Shown piece by piece: positions 25,524 through 33,412 of a stretch of 64,000 nt of DNA. The position numbers and the translations under genes are program-made. Source of the DNA: CAYUMU01 sp964445985 (GTDB taxonomy: Bacteria; Planctomycetota; Planctomycetia; Pirellulales; S012-138); assembly GCA_964445985.1 (NCBI GenBank), contig CAYUMU010000009.1:1-64000 (forward strand), in the 5' to 3' direction. The notes below the pieces were generated by a model, which saw only the letters and a program-made list of their open reading frames with translations, ran no database searches and was not told the DNA's origin. Position 1 is the first letter of the stretch. Every line of letters begins with the position of its first letter.

Positions 25524-26189
25524 ATGATTCGCGTTTCCAACCTCACGCTGACCGCTGGCACGTTCGCCGCGCGCAACATTTGTCTGGAGATTCCCGCCGG
25601 CAAATACGCGGTACTCATGGGCCGAACCGGCTCGGGTAAAACCACGCTGCTCGAAGCCCTGTGCGGACTGAAGAAGCCGAGTGCCGGCAAGATCGAATTC
25701 TTTGGCCGCGACGTCACCCGCCTCAAGCCATCCGACCGCGGGATCGGCTACGTTCCTCAAGACGGCGCTCTGTTCAGCACGATGACCGTTCGCGAACACT
25801 TGGCGTTCGCCCTGGAAATTCGCCGCTGGTCGCCGCCAGAGATCGATCAACGCGTGCATGAGCTCGCGGAGATGATCGGCTTGACGGAGTTGTTGCACCG
25901 CTATCCGCTGGGGCTTTCCGGCGGCGAATCGCAACGGGTCTCACTGGGACGCGCCCTATCGTTTCGCCCGCAAATTCTTTCGCTGGACGAACCCCTCAGC
26001 GCCCTGGACGACGACTCGAAGCTATCGATGATGAGTTTGCTGAAGCGCGTGCAGCAAGAGACCGGCGTGACTGTGCTGCACGTCACGCATAATCGCCTGG
26101 AAGCGGAGCGTTTGGCCGACTATCGCCTCCGCATTACTGGTGGCGAAGTAGGCGTTGTTTCCAGCTACGAACCCGTGGAGAATGTCTAA
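25524..26189 (+). CDS. modC: ModC-type ABC transporter ATP-binding protein
   Basis: A 221-residue ABC ATPase. Walker A is GRTGSGKTT (about residues 33-41), the Q-loop is GYVPQDGALF, the signature LSGGESQRVSLGRAL, Walker B ILSLDEPLSALD, and the switch histidine HVTHN. It lacks the C-terminal TOBE/MOP extension of E. coli ModC, so it is a minimal form and regulation by molybdate is not expected through it. The start is ATG 25524, 31 bases after the permease stop; the longer frame from 25470 overlaps the permease and was dropped. The substrate (molybdate or tungstate) is inferred from the neighbours. Confidence 0.88.
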   Translation: MIRVSNLTLTAGTFAARNICLEIPAGKYAVLMGRTGSGKTTLLEALCGLKKPSAGKIEFFGRDVTRLKPSDRGIGYVPQDGALFSTMTVREHLAFALEIRRWSPPEIDQRVHELAEMIGLTELLHRYPLGLSGGESQRVSLGRALSFRPQILSLDEPLSALDDDSKLSMMSLLKRVQQETGVTVLHVTHNRLEAERLADYRLRITGGEVGVVSSYEPVENV

Positions 26190-26216
26190 TGCCTGCGGGG
26201 CGCGAACCCTTTTTCT

Positions 26217-26247
26217 CCCCTCTCCCTGGTATTTCCGGGGAGAGGGG
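26217..26247 (+). repeat. REP-like GC palindrome
   Basis: CCCCTCTCCC pairs with GGGGAGAGGGG across a TGGTATTTCC loop. Similar to 3743-3784 and 26315-26346. It lies just after modC and may shape transcript ends. Confidence 0.65.
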
Positions 26248-26314
26248 TCGGGGGGCCTTGGGAAGCGGAGTTGAGCAGGCTATTTCAGGTCCGCGAAACC
26301 CTCCTCAGCCCCAG

Positions 26315-26346
26315 CCCTTCTCCCCCGGAGTACCGGGGGAGAAGGG
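26315..26346 (+). repeat. REP-like GC palindrome
   Basis: A perfect 14-pair stem (CCCTTCTCCCCCGG with CCGGGGGAGAAGGG) and a four-base loop AGTA. Third member of the family; no T-run follows, so a terminator role is unlikely. Confidence 0.7.
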
Positions 26347-26444
26347 AGAAAGAAAGTCGTTAGCGAGGGAACATCTCCGTGTTGCTTCATCGCACAGCAG
26401 AACCAAACCAAACCCACCTTCACGTTTACCCCCGGTAACTCGTC

Positions 26445-26891
26445 GTGACTTCACCGCACTGTTATCGAACCTCGCGACGCGCCGAGTTTCGCGACACCGA
26501 TGCCGCTGGGATCGTCCACTTTTCGCGGTTTTTTACGTGGATGGAAGAAGCCGAACACGAATTGCTGCGGTTGCTCGGTTTCTCGGTCATGCACTATGAC
26601 GAACATGGCAAGATTAGTTGGCCGCGAGTTTCGGCCACCTGCGACTTTCGTGGTTCGGTGAGCTTTGAGCAACAGGTGGATATCGAGTTCTCCATCGATC
26701 GCGTCGGCGAAAAAAGCGTGGCTTACCGCTGCGAGTTTTTCCAACAGGGTAAATTGGTCGCCGCGGGCAAGCTCATCGCCGTGTGCTGCCGATTGCTGCC
26801 CGGTGAGCCGCCGGTCTCGATTGCCATTCCCGAATTCATGCGTGTTCCGCTAACGCACTTTCAGCAACACGGCACGCCACCCTCGGCGTGA
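26445..26891 (+). CDS. Hotdog-fold acyl-CoA thioesterase (4HBT family)
   Basis: A 148-residue YbgC/4-hydroxybenzoyl-CoA-thioesterase-like protein. The family motif is clear: RRAEFRDTDAAGIVHFSRFFTWMEEAEHE, where D in DTDAAGIVH is the usual catalytic acid, and later FQQGKLVAAGKLIAVCC. The start is GTG at 26445 by frame; no strong ribosome-binding site. A role in DHNA-CoA hydrolysis (menaquinone) is possible in other phyla, but this organism carries the futalosine enzyme MqnE, so that is not needed. The substrate is unknown. Confidence 0.82.
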   Translation: MTSPHCYRTSRRAEFRDTDAAGIVHFSRFFTWMEEAEHELLRLLGFSVMHYDEHGKISWPRVSATCDFRGSVSFEQQVDIEFSIDRVGEKSVAYRCEFFQQGKLVAAGKLIAVCCRLLPGEPPVSIAIPEFMRVPLTHFQQHGTPPSA

Positions 26892-26956
26892 CTGAACTTT
26901 ACCAAGAGCCGCGGTACTTGCAGTGTAGCAGGGAGAATGCTTACCCGACGGGGACT

Positions 26957-27070
26957 CTACTTCTTGCCAAGCTCTTTGTGGTACTCAGTGACGTACTCCA
27001 TTGCCTCTGCGATCAGCCTTCGCATTCTATCAGCGAATTCTTTTTGAATCCTTCCTTCCTTTTCGCCCAC
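26957..27070 (-). CDS. Possible small protein or gene remnant
   Basis: The minus-strand frame ends with a lysine-rich helical stretch (KEFADRMRRLIAEAMEYVTE, then YHKELGKK) that looks like coding sequence: 37 residues from a GTG at 27070. Nothing upstream looks like a larger gene of the same frame, and no ribosome-binding site is obvious. It may be a truncated remnant beside the toxin-antitoxin cassette. Confidence 0.25.
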   Translation of the reverse strand: MGEKEGRIQKEFADRMRRLIAEAMEYVTEYHKELGKK

Positions 27071-27084
27071 CCGACCCGCATTGT

Positions 27085-27106
27085 GGCAGGCAGCAGCCTG
27101 CGCTAC
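27085..27106 (+). repeat. GGCAGGCA...GCCTGCGCTAC repeat, copy 1
   Basis: GGCAGGCAGCAGCCTGCGCTA ends with C. A near-identical unit lies at 27894-27916 in the same orientation. Each is an imperfect palindrome. The two bracket the phd-vapC cassette. Confidence 0.6.
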
Positions 27107-27250
27107 ATTTGCTGCCGATCGCCTTATCGTTTTGGATGGAATGTTTCCGCTGGCGGTGAATGGTAGAATGGAAGCGACGGCCTGCGTGCCCTGAGGCGTT
27201 GCGCGTGATTCATGGCGGCGGGTTTTGGCTCGCAAAGAGGAGAAACCCGT

Positions 27251-27484
27251 ATGGCTCGCACGCTTCCGATTTCCGCCGCTCAATCGTCGTTGTTGCAGCT
27301 TGTGGAAAGCATGGTTCCCGGCGAAGAACTGGTCCTGACCAGCAACGGAGAACCCGTGGCCGTGGTTACGCGGCCTTCGCGTACGAGTTGGCCCAGCCAG
27401 CCCGGCACGGCCAAGGACCGGCCGTTCTGGATGGCGCCCGACTTTGATGCTCCGCTGGACGATTTTGCGGAGTACATGGAATGA
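27251..27484 (+). CDS. Phd/YefM-family antitoxin
   Basis: A 77-residue antitoxin. The N-terminal half (RTLPISAAQSSLLQLVESMV, then GEELVLTSNGEPVAVVTR) is the DNA-binding Phd/YefM fold, expected to repress its own operon. The C-terminal part (DRPFWMAPDFDAPLDDFAEY) is the toxin-binding tail. ATG at 27251 was preferred over 27212, as the domain begins there. Its TGA overlaps the ATG of the PIN toxin by four bases (ATGA), the usual toxin-antitoxin arrangement. The toxin gene is frameshifted, so the antitoxin may now be an orphan. Confidence 0.85.
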   Translation: MARTLPISAAQSSLLQLVESMVPGEELVLTSNGEPVAVVTRPSRTSWPSQPGTAKDRPFWMAPDFDAPLDDFAEYME

Positions 27485-27868
27485 ACCTGCTGCTGGATAC
27501 GCATGCCGTGTTGTGGTTCTGGTGGGACGATCCCCGCTTGAGCGCGCCAGCCCGCTCCCTGATCTGTGATTCCTCCAATCGGAAGTTGGTGAGCTTGGCG
27601 ACACCGTGGGAAGTCACCATCAAAGTAAGTTTGCGAAAGCTCGATATTGGCGGGGGCTTTCGAGGTTTTTTTTCCACAACATATATCGCGCACCTACTTC
27701 GAGTGGTTGCACGTCACCAACGATCATTTGGCGTTGGTCGCCGACCTGCCGTTCCATCACAAAGACCCGTTCGACCGGCTGTTGATTGCCCAGGCGATGA
27801 CGGAAAACATTCCGTTGATTACCGGTGATGTCGCTTTCGACGCATACGGCGTCACCCGGCATTGGTGA
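27481..27868 (+). pseudogene. VapC-like PIN-domain toxin, frameshifted
   Basis: The first frame starts normally for a PIN RNase (MNLLLDTHAVLWFWWDDPRL with the first acidic residue in DTHA, then ATPWEVTIKV and RKLDIGG) and then goes out of frame near 27650-27673. Another frame continues the family (FEVFFPQHISR, FEWLHVTNDHLALVADLPFH, HKDPFDRLLIAQAM, ITGDVAFDAYGV). One extra base in the GGGGG run at 27652-27656 would explain it, as removing one G restores IGGAFEVFF. A T8 run follows at 27666-27673. The toxin is likely inactive, unless this is a sequencing error or ribosomal slippage. Confidence 0.8.
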
Positions 27869-27893
27869 CCTCGGCATGGTCAGTCCTCGCAAG

Positions 27894-27916
27894 GGCAGGC
27901 ATTCTGCCTGCGCTAC
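27894..27916 (+). repeat. GGCAGGCA...GCCTGCGCTAC repeat, copy 2
   Basis: GGCAGGCATTCTGCCTGCGC continues TAC. Same orientation as 27085-27106, about 810 bases apart. Arms GCAGGCA and TGCCTGC form a seven-pair stem. Confidence 0.6.
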
Positions 27917-29187
27917 GGGTACTTCACCCGCCCCCCCACGATCACGGCATCAACCTTCCCGCGAAGGCAGAATCCCGCAAAGGGGCTATTACAGCTTTTC
28001 GAGCGGAATTGGCTCGGGTCAACGGTCCACTCGGCGTGGGGATCGATGATGACCACATCGGCGTCGGCCCCTTCGCGTAGCGTTCCCTTGCTGGCCAGGC
28101 CGAGAATCCTGGCGGGGTTGGAACTCAACTTGGAGATCGCCGCGGACCAGTCGAGATAGCCCGGCAGGACCAGTTGCGAGATCACCAGGCTCAAGGTGGT
28201 TTCCAGACCGACGACACCAAATGGCGCCTGGTCCAGCTCCTGCATTTTCTTTTCTTGGGCGTGGGGCTGATGTTGGCTGCAAATGACATCAATCGTGCCA
28301 TCCGTCAGCCCTTGAATGCACGCCGGCACATCATACCGCGAGCGCAGCGGTGGGTTGGTTTTGTAGTTCGAATCGAAGGTTCGCAGCGATTCGTCATTCA
28401 ACGTGAACAAGTGAGGGCTGATCGCCGAGGTTACCCGCACGCCTCGGGCTTTGGCCCGTCGCAATATCTCCACGCTGCCCACGGTGGAGACCTGCAGGAT
28501 ATGCAGCCGCCCTCCCGTGGCTTCGGCCAACGAGACATCTCGGCTGACCATGACTTCCTCTGCCGCGGCGGGCATACCAGCCAACCCGAGCACCATGCTC
28601 TCCAGCCCATCGTGCATCACGCCGCCCGAGGTCAACTCTTTCACCTCGGCATGGCTGAGGATGGGCTTATCGAACATCAGGCAATATTGAAACGCTCGCC
28701 GCATCAACTCGGCATTGGCGATGGGAGCGTCGCCGTCGCTGAAGGCGACCGCGCCGGCCTGCACTAATTGGCCAATCTCCGCCAGTTCGTGTCCTGCCCT
28801 GTTCTTGCTCACGCAGGCCACTACCACCACATTGCAGTTGTCGGCCCGCTCGGCCTGGTGCTGGACAAACTCCACCGTGCCCTGCGAATCGATGGGCGGA
28901 TCGGTATTGGGCATGCAAGCGACGGTCGTAAACCCACCGGCCAGAGCAGCCGCGGTGGCCGACTTGATGGTTTCATCTTCTTCGAAACCTGGCTCCCGCA
29001 TTTCGGCACACATGTCGATCAAACCGGGCGCGACGATTCGGCCGGTGGCATCGATTCGCTCGCAGCGATCATCGCCTGTCACGCCCAGCCCCTTGATTTT
29101 CCCATCTTCCAACAGCACGCTCCGCACGGCATCGATACCCTGGCTGGGGTCGATCACCCGGCCGTTTTCAATGAGCAACCGCGACAT
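27913..29187 (-). CDS. pyrC: Dihydroorotase-like protein, probably catalytically inactive
   Basis: A 424-residue class I dihydroorotase by overall fold (IENGRVIDPSQGID, GGFTTVACMPNTDPPIDS, TNPPLR, NPARILGL). Yet the metal ligands are mostly gone. The HxH of DxHxHLREPG reads DMCAEMREPG (C60, E62). SDDG reads SDGD, with G152 aligned to the ligand Asp. HVST is QVST (Q232). The catalytic Asp of TDHAPH is Q305 (SQHQPH). H179 alone remains. I compared these with Aquifex DHOase ligands from memory. A structural partner for aspartate transcarbamoylase, as known for pseudo-DHOases, is the best guess; pyrB is not in the window. ATG at 29187 follows GAGGTG. Confidence 0.85.
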   Translation of the reverse strand: MSRLLIENGRVIDPSQGIDAVRSVLLEDGKIKGLGVTGDDRCERIDATGRIVAPGLIDMCAEMREPGFEEDETIKSATAAALAGGFTTVACMPNTDPPIDSQGTVEFVQHQAERADNCNVVVVACVSKNRAGHELAEIGQLVQAGAVAFSDGDAPIANAELMRRAFQYCLMFDKPILSHAEVKELTSGGVMHDGLESMVLGLAGMPAAAEEVMVSRDVSLAEATGGRLHILQVSTVGSVEILRRAKARGVRVTSAISPHLFTLNDESLRTFDSNYKTNPPLRSRYDVPACIQGLTDGTIDVICSQHQPHAQEKKMQELDQAPFGVVGLETTLSLVISQLVLPGYLDWSAAISKLSSNPARILGLASKGTLREGADADVVIIDPHAEWTVDPSQFRSKSCNSPFAGFCLRGKVDAVIVGGRVKYP

Positions 29188-29373
29188 AAACACCTCGTGC
29201 CAGTTTTGCCGAGCGAGATTGGTGGTCGGTTTTCCAAGAAGACCGTTCGTACTATCCACAATCCACGGCGGCCGTCTAGATCCTCAGTCGCCGTAAACCG
29301 GGTTGTTCTGCCGGACGTAGTTCATTGCGCGGCTGGCCCTCCGTCGAACTCGCCCACTTTGCGGGGGGGCGGC

Positions 29374-31107
29374 TCAGCGATCCAGTTCGCTATCGATAGG
29401 TGACGTGTCGACCGAGGGCAATCGGTAAATTGTAAACGTGCGATTGGTCGCCACGACCGCAAAGGGCAGTCGTGGCTGATTTCGCGTGATCAGGTAACCG
29501 GCTCCGTACCGCTCCCCAAAGGCCACAAGGTCGGCGGCAGGCCACTGCGAAAGCCAATCCACCGAGCGAAGTCGCAAGCCTGCTGGGGCGGCGAGATCCG
29601 CGGTCATGCCCCCGGTGGCGGCGACTCCGAATCGTACTTCAGAGAAAAAGAAGAGAGCCTGAATACGCTGCCACCATTCCAAAATGGCCGCGGCGTCTTG
29701 GGGAATGTCTTTCCAGTTGGCGACTTCGGCCCGACCGCTGTGCCAACGAAAGGTTTGAGACCAGCGGGGCGTGAGGAACACGCTCCCCACCGGCGTTTTC
29801 TCGTTCGCTTCCCGGCAAATGGCAATCCAATCGCGGTGGCTCGCGGCCTGGTCGCCGGCCAACCGGCTGATCAAATGCCGATCCGCCTTGGGCAGCCAGT
29901 CGCTTTGGCGTTCGACCATGATCCGCGTCAACATGCCGCCGCACAGCAGCGTGGCCAAGAGCGCCGAACCTTGCGACCACCGCGGAAACACTTGCCAATG
30001 GGCCGCAATCAGGTACACCACCCCTAGCGCCAACCCCAAGGCCACAAAAGAATCCGACAGCCTGAACCAGTAATAACGCATGCTCTTGGCCACCCAAATT
30101 TCGGAAAGCGGCAAAGCGCAACCCAGCACCCATCCCACGGCGGCAATCACCAACGAACTGAACACGGCCACTGCCAGTCGCCGCCGCCCGGCGGCTCTCT
30201 CTGGCGTATCCCAGTCCGGCTCGCCGCTCGAACCGGCCGACGACGTCATAGCCCGCTTTGCCCGCGTCGAAACAACGATCAGCCCAAAAACCAGGCAACT
30301 GGCCGCCAGCATGGCAAAGAAGCTCAGAAGCCGCAGGGCGGTGAACTGCCGCGGATCGAGATGATGTCCTAGTCGCCGCACCACGTAAATCTGTGTCGCC
30401 CGCGCAACAACCGCCGGATCGCTGCCGGCGGTCAACTGCAAGGCCGGCCACAAGCCCGGCAGGCTCAGCAAGACTCCTCCGATCAAACCGGGCAGCATGC
30501 TAGACAGTCGTGGGCGTTCTCCGGAGCGGTCGGCCAGCCAGGCCACTCCCAGGCAAACGCCCGTCCAGCCCCCCACCAATACGTGAAAGGCCGATGCGGC
30601 TCCCACCGCCAGCCAGGCGGCATTCCACCGAGCGCGAACCAGGCAAGCGAGACTCAGCAGCACAAAAACGTAAGCAAACCCTTTGGCCTCGGCGCCTCCC
30701 ACCACCCATTCGCCCGCCAAATGCCCATACTCCAGCAAACCAACAAACAGGGCCGCGCTTAGCACCGCAAACAACCGCTGGGGCACGATCGCCCAACTCA
30801 ATCGTTGCCAACTAGCCGCCAGCAACAGCCAGGTGAGCAGCCGCGCGCACCAGGCGAAAGCCTCCAGGCTCATCAGCCGCGTCAGCCAACCGACCGACCA
30901 GTAGAACGCCAGATGGGCGTCGGCCGAATCGAGAAATAGATCGTCGCCGCACCACTCGGGAGCCCAATAATGCTTGGCTTTGACAAGGTAGTGCGACTCG
31001 TTGACATCCGGAACCGATCCGCCAGCGTAGAGAAAAAACACGCACGCAATCAGCAAGATTTCGGCGATGGCCGGGAGCAGAGGGGCACGGAATATTGCAG
31101 TCGACAT
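29374..31107 (-). CDS. Polytopic membrane protein (planctomycete DUF6798-like)
   Basis: 577 residues with about ten hydrophobic helices through residue 410 (LLPAIAEILLIACVFFLYAG, RLFAVLSAALFVGLLEYGHL) and a soluble C-terminal region (IPQDAAAILEWWQRIQALFF, GYLITRNQPRLPFAVVATN). The layout resembles GT-C-type glycosyltransferases, with an acidic loop near the N-terminus (DVNESHYLVKAKHYW), but I see no clear catalytic pair. It looks like the DUF6798 family that is widespread in planctomycetes. The ATG at 31107 has no strong ribosome-binding site. It lies 186 bases upstream of the dihydroorotase-like gene. Confidence 0.7.
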   Translation of the reverse strand: MSTAIFRAPLLPAIAEILLIACVFFLYAGGSVPDVNESHYLVKAKHYWAPEWCGDDLFLDSADAHLAFYWSVGWLTRLMSLEAFAWCARLLTWLLLAASWQRLSWAIVPQRLFAVLSAALFVGLLEYGHLAGEWVVGGAEAKGFAYVFVLLSLACLVRARWNAAWLAVGAASAFHVLVGGWTGVCLGVAWLADRSGERPRLSSMLPGLIGGVLLSLPGLWPALQLTAGSDPAVVARATQIYVVRRLGHHLDPRQFTALRLLSFFAMLAASCLVFGLIVVSTRAKRAMTSSAGSSGEPDWDTPERAAGRRRLAVAVFSSLVIAAVGWVLGCALPLSEIWVAKSMRYYWFRLSDSFVALGLALGVVYLIAAHWQVFPRWSQGSALLATLLCGGMLTRIMVERQSDWLPKADRHLISRLAGDQAASHRDWIAICREANEKTPVGSVFLTPRWSQTFRWHSGRAEVANWKDIPQDAAAILEWWQRIQALFFFSEVRFGVAATGGMTADLAAPAGLRLRSVDWLSQWPAADLVAFGERYGAGYLITRNQPRLPFAVVATNRTFTIYRLPSVDTSPIDSELDR

Positions 31108-31712
31108 AAGGCAACTCTGGGGGCCGGCGCCGCCTGCGATTCAGGTTTCGGCCCCGTACGGGTTCCGCCCCCGATCGTACCAATTGAGCAGCGATGAACA
31201 AGCGGCTGGCGATGGGTTTTGGTTGGCTCGTTTTTCCACCCGCGTGGCAAGCGAACCCCTACGAAAGGGGCCTTGCCGCCCCTGGCCCGTTGCGGATTTC
31301 AAAATCCAGCCGAGCACACGAGCGGACGAGCAGATCCCCAACAGCCTCCCCCCTTGGCGGAAAGGGTGGGGAGTGTGGGAGAATGAGAGACGGCGTCCTC
31401 GGTTATCTGGACTTGGCTCGGGCATTTGCCTGCTCATCTGTCCAACATCATGACTGCCCAGCGACCATCTCCGGCGCAGAGCCAGCGTCGAACACACGTC
31501 AGCCGCCCGGCTTAATCGTTCATCAAGTGCCGTAATTTACGGTCTCATCGCGATTTTCAGCCCACTTCTCTGGGCCGGTGGCATGGCGATTGCTTTTCTG
31601 CAGATGCAAACAAGCGACTCTCGATCCGGTCGGAAGCGAGCCCCTTTCACGTTGCAGTCAAGTTCGCCGGAAAGGGTGATTGTGTCGAGATCGATCAAAC
31701 AGGAGAACAGCT
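31108..31712. other. 605-base gap upstream of csbD, nothing recognised
   Basis: It separates the divergent membrane-protein and CsbD genes. There is a stretch near 31340-31375 that resembles the GC-rich repeats but lacks the palindrome. No convincing gene. Confidence 0.45.
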
Positions 31713-31913
31713 ATGAATTGGGATCAAGTCAAAGGCAATTGGAAGCAATTCAAAGGTCAAGTTCGCCAAAAGTGGGGCAAGTTGACCGATGACGACGTGA
31801 GCCAAATCGAAGGCAAACGCGAAGAATTGATTGGCCGAATTCAAGAGCGCTACGGATATGAGAAGGACAAGGCCGAAGAGGAAGTGGATACATTCTGCCG
31901 CGCGTGCCACTAG
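31713..31913 (+). CDS. CsbD-like stress protein
   Basis: 66 residues: MNWDQVKGNWKQFKGQVRQK, followed by WGKLTDDDVSQIEGKREELI and GRIQERYGYEKDKAEEEV. This is the compact CsbD/YjbJ fold, made in large amounts under general stress in many bacteria; its biochemical role is unknown. GGAG lies about eight bases before the ATG at 31713. The frame continues a few residues after the usual end (DTFCRACH). It stands alone. Confidence 0.88.
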   Translation: MNWDQVKGNWKQFKGQVRQKWGKLTDDDVSQIEGKREELIGRIQERYGYEKDKAEEEVDTFCRACH

Positions 31914-32176
31914 CACGCGGTGCTGCCGCCCTGGAATTCTGGGTAGCGGCAGGCATAGAAACACGCCGCGAACACGAAGATCAGGTGCGTCAGGCTGCCG
32001 AGGCTGCTGCAATTCCTGCGAAGGCGAGGTTTTCGCATCTTCTCTCGCTGGAGGATAGTAGCGACGCGGCAGCGAGCGACGTGTTATTGCCAGGGCAGTC
32101 CCCCGCGCCAGCGATAGCCTGCGATTGATGGGCTGCCGCTAGTTGCGTAATTTTGCCGCTCCTTTCCCAAACTGTG

Positions 32177-32224
32177 GCGGCGTATCGTTCTCTTCGAAGA
32201 GCGGCGTATCGCTCTCTTCGGAGA
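32177..32224 (+). repeat. 24-base tandem duplication
   Basis: Two adjacent 24-base units (32177-32200, 32201-32224) differing at two positions, each reading GCGGCGTATCG followed by TCTCTTCG. It lies in the 476-base gap after csbD, where no gene was recognised. Confidence 0.7.
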
Positions 32225-32389
32225 ATCGGGTGGTTTCTTCGCCCTGCCTGTTGAGAAGCCGCTCGAGGCGGTGCGCCGCCGCATCTTTTTGACCGCCGCC
32301 CTGCCACCCGCCTCTTGCGGCGGCCACCGTTCCGGGAGAACATGAAGGGCGAGCAGACCCCCCTTTGTGTTTTTTTGGGATACTTATCG

Positions 32390-33349
32390 ATGGCGCAGCG
32401 CTTCGCTTTATTGTGTCACCTTCAGCGTTTTTTAGGCCGTGCCTTGGCCCCCCGGCGGTATCCCCTTGCCGTGGTGTTGCTGCTGTGGGGACTGGGGATG
32501 GCCTCTCCGGCGGTGGCCGTCGACTCCTTCGATCGCCACACTTCCTACTGGCTATCGCATGCGGCCGAGAACAGTGAGCCGTTGGAGTCCGTGACCTCGG
32601 GTTCCGCGGCACAGTGGAAGTTTTTGGGCCGCGATGTGAGCGAGCCCTGCATTGTGGTGAAAACGGCCAGCGGCAATTGGGCCAAGGCCTTGGTGTCTTG
32701 GGGATTTCGCAAGACCGACGGCAAGCCCTTGCCGGTCCTCCTCTTGGATCGTTACGTCACCTACGATCGCGATCGCAAGAATATCACGGTGGCGCATGGA
32801 ACCAACCTGATGCTGTTTCCCGGCTTTGAGTTCGATTTTGATATCGGTCAGGTTGTCCCCTCCGGGGTCGGCGGAGACGTGGCGTTCAACGACAAGCGTC
32901 AGTTGGTTCCACTTGCTGGCGCCCAGTTGTTTGGCATGGATGGGCCTTCGCTGCCGCCTGGAGAAGACGAAGCTTACGATCCTCAGGCCCAGGAAGGCGT
33001 GCAGGTACGCGACTACGCCGGCGAGTGGCGGGTGACCGCCGATGGTCGTTGGTTCGGCACCTGGAATCTTTCCGCCGACGACGAAGGCAACATTGCCGGC
33101 CAGTATCTCAGCAACGATACCAAGAGCACGTTTCCGGTGCGCGGCAAGATCGCGCTGGGCGAACCCAACCGGATCCAGCTCGAAGTCGAATTTGCCGCTG
33201 CTTCGCAACTCTACGATCTCTACCTGTTCACTGCCGACAAATCCACGCTCTGCGGAACCACGACCCTGATCGATCGTAAATTTGGCGTGTTTGCCGAACG
33301 GGTCGCCAAAGACAAGCCCGCCGCCGAGCCAGGCAAACAGTCCCCATAG
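32390..33349 (+). CDS. Exported protein of unknown function
   Basis: 319 residues with a long N-terminus and a signal segment (RRYPLAVVLLLWGLGMASPAVAVD). The mature part is probably beta-rich (WKFLGRDVSEPCIVVKTASG, LPVLLLDRYVTYDRDRKNI, YAGEWRVTADGRWFGTWNLS, ending FGVFAERVAKD). I do not recognise the family. The start is taken at MAQRFALL (32390); two upstream ATGs exist in frame. It precedes the ABC-2 permease by 63 bases on the same strand, so a role in envelope transport is possible but unproven. Confidence 0.7.
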   Translation: MAQRFALLCHLQRFLGRALAPRRYPLAVVLLLWGLGMASPAVAVDSFDRHTSYWLSHAAENSEPLESVTSGSAAQWKFLGRDVSEPCIVVKTASGNWAKALVSWGFRKTDGKPLPVLLLDRYVTYDRDRKNITVAHGTNLMLFPGFEFDFDIGQVVPSGVGGDVAFNDKRQLVPLAGAQLFGMDGPSLPPGEDEAYDPQAQEGVQVRDYAGEWRVTADGRWFGTWNLSADDEGNIAGQYLSNDTKSTFPVRGKIALGEPNRIQLEVEFAAASQLYDLYLFTADKSTLCGTTTLIDRKFGVFAERVAKDKPAAEPGKQSP

Positions 33350-33412
33350 CGAGGATTGGTTCTGCCCCGGTTGGGTGACACGGTCGCTCCTATCTTGGTG
33401 ATTCTGTCTGCC

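Noticed and set aside
27666..27673. Programmed ribosomal slippage at the T8 run to make a full PIN toxin.
   Set aside because: The family frame (AFEVFF) already has to be entered before the T-run, at the G-run, so the T8 is not at the needed place. Error or mutation is simpler.
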